Positions 54,646-61,688 of a stretch of DNA of 64,000 nt are shown one piece after another. The stretch is from the NCBI RefSeq assembly GCF_007745175.1, contig NZ_CP036271.1, forward strand, positions 5,902,314-5,966,313. Direction: 5' to 3'. The stretch's first letter is position 1; each line of letters starts with the position of its first letter. Made by a program: the position numbers and the translations under genes. This stretch comes from Caulifigura coniformis. Lineage in GTDB: Bacteria > Planctomycetota > Planctomycetia > Planctomycetales > Planctomycetaceae. The notes below the pieces were generated by a model, which ran no database searches, was not told where the DNA came from, and worked only from the letters and a program-made list of their open reading frames with translations.

Positions 54646-55596
54646 ATGCCCCGCTACTTCAACCCCGACATCATCGGACGAATCGCCCGTATCGGCTTCA
54701 AAGCCGGTCAGCCGATGGAGGGAGGCATTGCCGGTCAGCACCGCAGTCCCCTGCATGGCTTGTCGGCCGAGTTCGCGGATTACCGCACCTACACCCCAGG
54801 CGATGATCTCAAGCATCTCGACTGGCGGGCCTACGCACGGTCGGATCGCTACTACATCAAGCGGTTCGAAGAGGAATCGAACCTCCGCTGCTGGATGGTC
54901 ATCGACGATTCCGCATCAATGAACTATGGCCCCGCCGGCCAGCGCAAGTTCGACGTCGCCGCCACGGCCGCCGTCTCATTGGCCGCGGTGCTGCTCAAGC
55001 AGCGCGATGCGGTCGGACTGGCCGCCGCCGGGAACTCGATTCGCGAGGAGCTGAGGCCCAGTGGCGCGATGTCGCAGTTGACCAAGCTCGATGACACGTT
55101 GGGGAAGATCTCGCCCGCAGGGGAAACCGACCTGGGGAAGGTGGTCTCGGAAATCGCGGACAAGATCCCGCGACGCGGGCTCGTTGTCATCGCGTCCGAC
55201 CTCTTCACCGATCTCGACCGCCTCTACGAATCGCTCGGCCGGCTGCAATATGGCGGACACGCGGTTGTCCTCCTGCACATCCTGCATCGCGACGAAATCG
55301 AGATGCCGTTCAATGAGTCGGTCATCTTCAAGGATATCGAAGGTCAGGAGGAACTCTTCGCCGAGCCCTGGTCGTTCCGCGCCGCCTACCAGGCAGCCGT
55401 GAAAACCTTCTGCGACGAGGTGCGTGAGCGCTGCCAGTATTGCGGCATCGACTACGTCAGGATGCTCACGGAGGACGATCTCGGCGCGACTCTGGCGGGC
55501 TACCTGGCTGACCGGGCCCATCGGGGGCCGGCCAAGCACAAGGGACGCATGGGAGCCGCTTCGACGAGCGAATCGAAGCCGGAGGAATCGGCATGA
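54646..55596 (+). CDS. DUF58 protein (VWA-like, MoxR partner)
   Basis: The 316-aa cytoplasmic protein has the DUF58 hallmark near the N-terminus (AEFADYRTYTPGDDLKHLDWRAYARSDRYYIKRFEEESN). A VWA-like region follows with VIDDSASM, the MIDAS-like DxSxS, and LVVIASDLFTDLDRL. Such proteins pair with MoxR ATPases. It overlaps the next gene by 4 bases (ATGA at 55593-55596), which points to coupled translation. Confidence 0.92.
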   Translation: MPRYFNPDIIGRIARIGFKAGQPMEGGIAGQHRSPLHGLSAEFADYRTYTPGDDLKHLDWRAYARSDRYYIKRFEEESNLRCWMVIDDSASMNYGPAGQRKFDVAATAAVSLAAVLLKQRDAVGLAAAGNSIREELRPSGAMSQLTKLDDTLGKISPAGETDLGKVVSEIADKIPRRGLVVIASDLFTDLDRLYESLGRLQYGGHAVVLLHILHRDEIEMPFNESVIFKDIEGQEELFAEPWSFRAAYQAAVKTFCDEVRERCQYCGIDYVRMLTEDDLGATLAGYLADRAHRGPAKHKGRMGAASTSESKPEESA

Positions 55597-57719
55597 GCTT
55601 CCTGGCTCCGGCGCTCCTCTGGGCGGTTGTCCTTGCCTCCGCGCCGATCATCATTCATCTGCTCAATCGACGGCGGTTCATTCGCGTCGATTGGGCCCCG
55701 ATGAAGTACCTGAAGCTGACGCTCAAGGCCAATCGCCGGCGACTGCGCATCGAGCAGTGGATTCTCCTCGCTGTCCGGACGCTCGCCGTCGCGGCGCTGA
55801 TCTTTGCGATCGCACGGCCCGTCAGCTCGACGACCGACCTCGCCGGATTCCTGAAGGTCCAGGGGCGGGCCAGCAGGGTGCTCGTCATCGACGATTCGCT
55901 CAGCATGGGGAACGAGTCGCAGGGAGTGACGGCCTTCGCACGTGCCCGGCAGGCGGCCGAGCAGATCGTTCGCGCGCTCGGCACGCAGGACAGCCTGACG
56001 GTCTGTACGACTTCGCGAATGAATGCGCCGCTCGTCCGCCACGCACGGCTGGAAACGGTCGATACCCTGGTTTCACAGATCAAGGCTCTCGAGCCGAGCG
56101 ACGTCATCAGCGCCTGGCCGAAATCGCTGGCAGCCGCGGATGAACACCTGACTGGTGGTCCATTTCCGATCCGGGAAGTGCTGCTCGTGACGGACCTCTG
56201 GGAAACGGGGTGGTCGCCGGACGGCGCGGCGCTCTGCGACCGCTGGGCCGACGAGAAGGTCACGCTGAGAATCGTCGATGTCGGTCGGGAATCGGAAGGC
56301 AACCGCCGGATCGTTTCGTTGTCCCAGACCGATCCGGTGGCGCTCATCGACACCGAGGTGAAGTTCACGGCGCAGGTCCGCAACGACAGCCGCGACGAAA
56401 TGCAGGCCGAACAGGCCCTGCTCACGGTCGACGAGGCGACGCAGTCCGTCACGCTTCCCGACATCCCGCCCGGTGAAACGGTCGACGTGCCATTGATGCT
56501 GACATTCGACGAGGCCGGGCAGCACCGGATCGCGTTGCAATTGCCGAACGACACGCTGGCCGCCGATAACACGTTCCGCATCACGGCCGATGTTCGGCGT
56601 CAGGTGGAAGTGTCACTTGTGGACGGCGATCCGGGACTGAAGCCGTTTGAAAGCGAAACCGATTTCCTGCAGCTCGCGTTGACGGCCGGGAATTCGCAGT
56701 GGAAGGCGTCGCCGGTGATTTCGTCCGAGTGGCTGTCGCAGCCGATCGCCGCGCCGGACGTGCTCGTCCTGGCGAACGTCGATCGCGTGACGCCCGAACG
56801 TGCGAAGGAACTGGAACAACTTGTCGATGCCGGCATGGGGCTGATGGTCTTTCCCGGCGACACGCTCGATGCCGCGGCCTGGAACGACGTTCTCTATCGC
56901 GATGGACAGGGGCTCCTGCCGGCACGGCTCGAGCAGATTCGGGAGGCCGAATCGACCGGGCTGGTGGTCGAGCCGATCGCCGATTCTCCAATGGCCGCCC
57001 TCCTTCGGATTTCCCCCGAGGCGCTCTCGCGCGTCCGCCCGAAACGCATTCTGGAAACATCCCTGCCGGGCGACCTCTCGCCACAGGTGCGGGTGCTTGC
57101 CCGGTGGAACGACGCCAAACAGACGCCTGCCCTGCTCGAAAAACGGTTCGGACTCGGACGGGTCTTCCTGTGGACCGTCACGGCCGATCGGGAGTGGAGC
57201 GACTGGCCAACCGAAGCGAGTTTCGTCCTCGCGACACGGCTGTCTGCCCAGGCGATTGCGGCCCGCATCACCCGCTGGGAGAACCTGATCGTCGGACAGC
57301 CATTGCGATTCCCGCTCGATGCTGATCTCCTTCCGCAGACGGCAAGTCTGACGCGGCTCGGATCGGACGAAGTCCTGGAGCCTCGGATCAAACGCGACTC
57401 CCAACCGCCGGAACTCGTTTTTGACGACCTTCGGCTGGCCGGGTTCTACCGCGCGGGCTGGGACGAGCCGGGGGGAAGTCCGCAGCAAAGGATGTTCGCC
57501 GCGACGTCTGATTTCCGGGACAGCGAACCCAGACGGCTGAACGACGAAACTCTGCGCCCGATGCTCGGCAGGCTCACTCCGAAAATGCTCAGGTTCAGCG
57601 GCGAGACGATGAGCCTTGCGGCCGAGGGAACGGAGTTGTGGCGGATGCTGGCGGCGGTCATGATCGGGCTGCTCCTGTTCGAGAGCCTGTTCGCCGCATG
57701 GGTCGGACGGGCGCGGTAA
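55593..57719 (+). CDS. BatA/VWA-domain membrane protein
   Basis: The 708-aa protein begins with the aerotolerance-regulator N-terminal helix hairpin: one membrane helix at about residues 5-22 (APALLWAVVLASAPIIIHLLNRRRF) and a second at about 55-75 (WILLAVRTLAVAALIFAIA). A VWA domain follows, with MIDAS DDSLSM (DxSxS) and VTDLWETGW. A beta-rich CARDB-like region (about 240-340) leads to a large extracytoplasmic part with a glutamine-amidotransferase-like fold (DVLVLANVDRVTPERAKELEQLVDAG). One more hydrophobic helix lies at the C-terminus (LAAVMIGLLLFESLFAAWVGRAR). It is the last gene of the MoxR module. Confidence 0.9.
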   Translation: MSFLAPALLWAVVLASAPIIIHLLNRRRFIRVDWAPMKYLKLTLKANRRRLRIEQWILLAVRTLAVAALIFAIARPVSSTTDLAGFLKVQGRASRVLVIDDSLSMGNESQGVTAFARARQAAEQIVRALGTQDSLTVCTTSRMNAPLVRHARLETVDTLVSQIKALEPSDVISAWPKSLAAADEHLTGGPFPIREVLLVTDLWETGWSPDGAALCDRWADEKVTLRIVDVGRESEGNRRIVSLSQTDPVALIDTEVKFTAQVRNDSRDEMQAEQALLTVDEATQSVTLPDIPPGETVDVPLMLTFDEAGQHRIALQLPNDTLAADNTFRITADVRRQVEVSLVDGDPGLKPFESETDFLQLALTAGNSQWKASPVISSEWLSQPIAAPDVLVLANVDRVTPERAKELEQLVDAGMGLMVFPGDTLDAAAWNDVLYRDGQGLLPARLEQIREAESTGLVVEPIADSPMAALLRISPEALSRVRPKRILETSLPGDLSPQVRVLARWNDAKQTPALLEKRFGLGRVFLWTVTADREWSDWPTEASFVLATRLSAQAIAARITRWENLIVGQPLRFPLDADLLPQTASLTRLGSDEVLEPRIKRDSQPPELVFDDLRLAGFYRAGWDEPGGSPQQRMFAATSDFRDSEPRRLNDETLRPMLGRLTPKMLRFSGETMSLAAEGTELWRMLAAVMIGLLLFESLFAAWVGRAR

Positions 57720-57794
57720 ACTGCGGCCTCAGGCCGCGGCTGCGTCGTCAGGAAGAGATCTGTTTGCCCCGTCCTTTGTGCCCGGCCCTGTCTC

Positions 57795-58526
57795 GTGTCG
57801 CCGTCCGCTGCTGAAACCTCTCCGAAGAATGTCGTGCTGGCGATGACCGGCGCCAGCGGCGCCATCTACGGTGTCCGTCTTCTCGAAGTGCTGCTTGCGG
57901 CGGGGCAGAACGTCCATGTTGTTCTGAGCGGCGCCTGCCAGCGCGTCTTTGAAGAAGAATTAGGCCTCTCTCCCGACCCAAAAGACCCGCAACTGGAGCA
58001 GTTGCTGCCTCTCGGCGGCGCGGCGGCAGAGAAGTTGAACCGGCTCCGCCCGGTCGACCGCCCGGGAACGCTCGGGCGCCCGTTGAGTTCCGGCGGCCGC
58101 ACGGGATCAGCGGTGTTCCATCCCCTTGGCGACTACGGAGCTGGCATTGCCAGCGGTTCCTTTCTGACGGCCGGGATGGTGATCTGCCCGTGCTCGATGG
58201 GCACCCTTGCGGCCGTTTCCCATGGGATGTCGCAGAACCTGATTCACCGGGCGGCAGACGTTCATTTGAAAGAGCGGCGGAAGCTGATCCTCGTTCCGCG
58301 CGAAACGCCCCTGAGCCTCATCGCGCTGGGCAACATGCAGCGGATCGCCGAGGCCGGGGGCATCATCCTTCCCGCGATGCCCGGTTTCTATCACGGCGCG
58401 GAGTCGATCATCGACCTCGTCGATTTCGTGGTCACGCGGGTCTGCGACCAGCTGGGAGTGAAAGTGAGTCTGGTGAGGCGCTGGGGGGAAACTGAGCCCG
58501 GGGACGCGGCGTCCAGGGAGCCGTGA
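57795..58526 (+). CDS. ubiX: UbiX-like flavin prenyltransferase
   Basis: UbiX makes prenylated FMN from FMN and dimethylallyl phosphate, the cofactor of UbiD-type decarboxylases. The 243-aa protein starts with GTG at 57795. It has the flavin-binding VVLAMTGASGAIYGVRLLEVLL, the SFLTAGMVICPCSMGTLAAVSHGMSQNLIHRAADVHLKERRKLILVPRETPLS core with its conserved Arg/Glu, and the terminal LPAMPGFYHGAESIIDLVDFVVTRVCDQLG. It is about 40-50 aa longer than E. coli UbiX because of an insert around residues 50-110. No ubiD gene is in the window. It begins 75 bases after the BatA gene. Confidence 0.95.
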   Translation: MSPSAAETSPKNVVLAMTGASGAIYGVRLLEVLLAAGQNVHVVLSGACQRVFEEELGLSPDPKDPQLEQLLPLGGAAAEKLNRLRPVDRPGTLGRPLSSGGRTGSAVFHPLGDYGAGIASGSFLTAGMVICPCSMGTLAAVSHGMSQNLIHRAADVHLKERRKLILVPRETPLSLIALGNMQRIAEAGGIILPAMPGFYHGAESIIDLVDFVVTRVCDQLGVKVSLVRRWGETEPGDAASREP

Positions 58527-59162
58527 TGAATGGCGCCGGCCGACTGGGAGAACCCGGTCGGCCATCCGCGACGGTTGAGGCCGCCCGGACAGGCAACCTG
58601 CCCTCCGCGCTGGCGAAAGCTTCCCGGATCGATGTCGAAATCTCGCTGCGGCATGCGACGCAACCACCTTCCCGACTGAAGGTGATGGCCCAATGCCCCT
58701 TCAGGCAGGCGAAGACTTTTCCCGTTGCGCAACCTCTCCCGTCAGGGTGGAGAGTTCGTTTTTTCGCAACGCAGACAGCGGGGGATCAGCCCCGCGAGAG
58801 GGAGTGAAAAAGCACACCAAAGTTCGTCACACATGTCACAGGTCCGGAACTCCAATGTTTCAGACGGTTTTTCGCCGTCACAGGTCTCCCCCGGGAGCCG
58901 GCCTCCGCGACAGCGAAGGTCCACGCGCCCTGGAACTGCTTCAATGTTCGTATTCCGGCTTCCGCAGGCGATGAACGGACGAACGCGAATCGAGAACCGT
59001 TCAATCGCCGGCACAGGAGCCATGAAATTGGCCTGGCTCGCCGTTTGCCTGGTCACCAAGCGTCCGCCGCGGTTGGAGCGATCGGGAGAACTGGCCCCGT
59101 TTCTGCCATAATCGGGCCACTCCCGTCTGTCGGAGCGCACATCCACGAGGAGGGGCGGAAGC
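58527..59162. other. 636-base gap after ubiX with several RNA hairpins
   Basis: No protein-coding gene is convincing. Hairpins include an 11-bp stem at 58538-58563 (loop AGAA), 12 bases after the ubiX stop, and a CTGAAGG/CCTTCAG pair at 58676-58704. A nested pair has CGTTGCG/CGCAACG (58723-58771) enclosing CTCTCC/GGAGAG followed by six Ts (58759-58764). A GCGGGG/CCCCGC stem lies at 58778-58795. A 10-base direct repeat GTCACAGGTC occurs at 58835 and 58877. The mobA-gnat ribosome-binding site is at the right end. Confidence 0.5.
58734..58764 (+). terminator. probable terminator downstream of ubiX
   Basis: CTCTCC (58734-58739) and GGAGAG (58749-58754) pair, followed by TTCGTTTTTT. It lies about 210 bases after the ubiX stop inside the hairpin-rich gap. 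It may instead end a small RNA transcribed from within this gap. Confidence 0.5.
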
Positions 59163-60299
59163 TTGTCCATTGGCGGCATCATCCTGGCCGGCGGGCGAAG
59201 TTCGCGAATGGGGACTGCCAAGGCGGGCCTCCGTTTCGGTGGCGAGACGCTGCTCGAGCGGATGGTTCGCGTCGTGGGGGAAGTGGTTCAGCCGGTGGTG
59301 GTCGTCGTCGGAGCAGAACAGGAGTGGCCTGCTATCCCGGGCGTTGCCGTTCTGCAGGACAAAACTCCAGACTGCGGTCCGTTGGTTGGTCTGCTGACAG
59401 GCCTGGAGTGGCTCCAGACGCATCGCCTCGACGCAGGCTTTGTGACGGCATGTGATATGCCGTTTCTGACGTCCCGGGTCATCGGCGCCATTGCCGGCGA
59501 ACTGGGGGATGCCGAAGTGGCCGCTCCCCGTTGTGACGGGCGCTGGCAGCCGCTCGCCGCCGCCTATTCGACCTCCTTGATCCCGCGGATCCAGGAGCGT
59601 CTCGCGGCCGGCCAGCGATCGCTGATCGGACTGATCGAGGCGTCGCAGCGGCGCGAAGTCGAACCCTCGGTCCTGGCGGGTGTCGATCCGGATGGACTGA
59701 CGCTCGCGAACGTCAATACGCCTGCCGATTTCGAACGGGCGCTCGCTCGGCTCGCCAAAGGCTCGTCAGTCGGTTCTCCGCAGGGGCTGGGAGGAAGGAC
59801 TGCCATGATCACGCTCCGTCCGGCGCGCATCGACGACGCAGAGGCGATCAGCGAACTCGTCACCGCCTTGTCGAGGGACTTCATCACGCCCGACTACTCG
59901 GCCACCGGGGCCGCGGTGCTGCTGGAAGGGATGACTGCAGAAGAAACGCGGAAGCGGATGGCGCTCGGATTCCGGTATCTCATTGCGGTCGAAGGAGACG
60001 CGATCGTCGGCGTCGGCGCCATGAAGGAAAACTCGCACTTGTATCACCTGTTCGTCGCCGAGACTCATCACGGCCGCGGCATCGCGCGAAGGCTGTGGGA
60101 ACACCTGCGGGAGACAGCCCTGGCAAACGGGAACCCTGGACGGATCACGGTGAACTCGTCGCGCCATGCAGTTCCGATATATCTTCGCCTGGGATTCGTG
60201 AAGGATGGCGGCGTGACCGCGAAGAACGAAATCACCTGCCAGCCGATGGTCTGGCAGATCGCGCCGCACGACACGGATGAAGAGGATCGGAAAATATGA
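59163..60299 (+). CDS. MobA-like nucleotidyltransferase fused to GNAT acetyltransferase
   Basis: The start is TTG at 59163, with GGAGGGG about 10 bases upstream; the product is 378 aa. Residues 1-200 match MobA, which links GMP to molybdopterin: IILAGGRSSRMGTAKAGLRF is the nucleotide-binding signature, TACDMPFL the metal site, and NVNTPADF the terminal motif. Residues about 215-360 are a GNAT domain: ITLRPARIDDAEAISELV at the start and LYHLFVAETHHGRGIARRLW as the acetyl-CoA-binding motif A. The internal ATG at 59805 begins the GNAT part and has its own GAGGAAGGA site, so the second domain may also be made separately. I know no such standard fusion. The stop overlaps the next start (ATGA). Confidence 0.85.
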   Translation: MSIGGIILAGGRSSRMGTAKAGLRFGGETLLERMVRVVGEVVQPVVVVVGAEQEWPAIPGVAVLQDKTPDCGPLVGLLTGLEWLQTHRLDAGFVTACDMPFLTSRVIGAIAGELGDAEVAAPRCDGRWQPLAAAYSTSLIPRIQERLAAGQRSLIGLIEASQRREVEPSVLAGVDPDGLTLANVNTPADFERALARLAKGSSVGSPQGLGGRTAMITLRPARIDDAEAISELVTALSRDFITPDYSATGAAVLLEGMTAEETRKRMALGFRYLIAVEGDAIVGVGAMKENSHLYHLFVAETHHGRGIARRLWEHLRETALANGNPGRITVNSSRHAVPIYLRLGFVKDGGVTAKNEITCQPMVWQIAPHDTDEEDRKI

Positions 60300-60877
60300 C
60301 GGAGCGGATCAGTGCGCCCCGGAAGCTTCCGGGATGGATCTACGGCGGGCTGTTCGGCTGCATGGTGATCATCTCTTGGATGGGCTGGAACAAGTACCGC
60401 CCGGCCACGGCGGAAGAATGGGCCCGGCTCGTCAAAAAGATCGGGGGCGAGGACGTTCTCAACGCGATCGAGAACGCCGAGACGGTTTACGCCACGAGAA
60501 TTCAGCTCAAGGGAAAGCCGCTCTCGTGGACGACAGACGATTTTGAAGCGATCTCCGAGCCGGTGCGCGTCGGCGAGGCCGAGCGACACGAACTGAAAAA
60601 GTTGCTGGCATCGCCTCGCAATTACGATCTTCCAGATCCGAAGGGGCTGAATGTCGTTCCGGCCTGCATGCCCAGATGGGGATTCCGGCTGAGCTTCGTG
60701 GCCGGAGACGAGACGCGCGATGTCTGGGTCTGCCTCGAGTGCCATCACATGCTGTTCGTGAAGGACGGACGCGAAGTGGGAGGCCTGCACTATTCCCGAA
60801 TGAAGGACGACATCGACGCCCTGGCGGTTCGGCTGTTCCCAGGCGATCAGGCGATCGCGGACGCTGCCCGGAACTGA
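60296..60877 (+). CDS. membrane-anchored hypothetical protein with CxxCH
   Basis: The 193-aa protein overlaps the mobA-gnat stop by 4 bases. It has one N-terminal membrane helix (about residues 13-31, WIYGGLFGCMVIISWMGW). The soluble part includes a Cys-containing strand, WVCLECHHMLFVKDG. C-L-E-C-H fits a CXXCH heme motif by pattern, but the beta-strand setting and lack of other heme ligands make a cytochrome unlikely; a zinc or disulfide role is also possible. I do not recognise the family. Confidence 0.65.
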   Translation: MTERISAPRKLPGWIYGGLFGCMVIISWMGWNKYRPATAEEWARLVKKIGGEDVLNAIENAETVYATRIQLKGKPLSWTTDDFEAISEPVRVGEAERHELKKLLASPRNYDLPDPKGLNVVPACMPRWGFRLSFVAGDETRDVWVCLECHHMLFVKDGREVGGLHYSRMKDDIDALAVRLFPGDQAIADAARN

Positions 60878-60996
60878 GTCGCGCTGAGCCGGCTCGTCGA
60901 GATAACGACTTGCTGCGGTCATCGGTCGATGAGATCATCGAGAAGGTGGATCTCAGCAGCGTTGGGCTTCGTTTCCGTTAAGCGAGGATCTACGTC

Positions 60997-61623
60997 ATGT
61001 TCCGTCTGCTGGCGTGCTTCTTACTGGCCTCCTTGACCGGCTGCTCTTTTGTCGTTGCCGAGAAAGACATCGCGGGCGAGAAGGGCGAGTTCGCGTCGTT
61101 CGAACCGAAGCTGGTTGGCGATTGGGAGCAGGCGGTCGGTAAGGGAGAGCCGCCGAAGGTCCACGTCGCGCCCAAGGTTGGCGAGATCCTGCGGCTGGAA
61201 CGCGCGGGGCCCGATTCGAAGGCGCTCGTCGTAAAGGCCATCGAGTTGCATCGGGCTGACGACGGCGGTGAGCCGACGGAAGTGGAAGTCCGGAACATGG
61301 TGGAAGACTCGTTTGTGATTCGCGTCGTTAAGCTCGGAGACGTTGAGGTGATCAGCGCCACCCGGCGGTCAGTCACTGGCGGTGGCTTCCTCCTGAAGCT
61401 CGAGTGGGTCAACGACGGCTTCCGTGTGAGACTGATGGCTCCAAAGTTCTTCGAGAAGAATCCGCAGCTGATTCCACACCGGTTCCAGAATAAGGATGTC
61501 ATCATCACGGCGGAGGTAGAGACGGTTCATGAATTCCTGAAGACGCACGGGAAGCTGGCTGAGCTCTGGGAAGAGGCCAGCCCCGTGTGTGTTCGAAGAG
61601 AGAAGCCAGCGGGCGCGAAGTAA
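60997..61623 (+). CDS. lipoprotein of unknown function
   Basis: The 208-aa protein starts with a type II signal peptide: LLACFLLASLTGC has a good lipobox (L-T-G-C), so C16 should be lipidated. GAGGA lies upstream of the ATG. The rest is a beta-rich domain (KVGEILRLERAGPDSKALVVKAIELHRADD, VSATRRSVTGG-like strands) ending in a charged helix. Family not recognised. It converges with the Lhr-type helicase gene, 65 bases apart. Confidence 0.68.
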   Translation: MFRLLACFLLASLTGCSFVVAEKDIAGEKGEFASFEPKLVGDWEQAVGKGEPPKVHVAPKVGEILRLERAGPDSKALVVKAIELHRADDGGEPTEVEVRNMVEDSFVIRVVKLGDVEVISATRRSVTGGGFLLKLEWVNDGFRVRLMAPKFFEKNPQLIPHRFQNKDVIITAEVETVHEFLKTHGKLAELWEEASPVCVRREKPAGAK

Positions 61624-61688
61624 GGCCAACCGCTGTCCAGTCCTGTCCGGTGCGTGGCGACGGCAGGCCGTCGCCCTGGGCGACCCAG

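Noticed and set aside
59108-59113. CATAAT as a -10 box for mobA-gnat
   Set aside because: TTGGAG lies 29 bases upstream, too far for a sigma70 pair; no better -35 was found.
58742-59221. 159-residue minus-strand frame in the gap after ubiX
   Set aside because: It overlaps the mobA start and hairpins, has no ribosome-binding site and shows no recognisable family; cysteine clusters near its end come from hairpin sequence.
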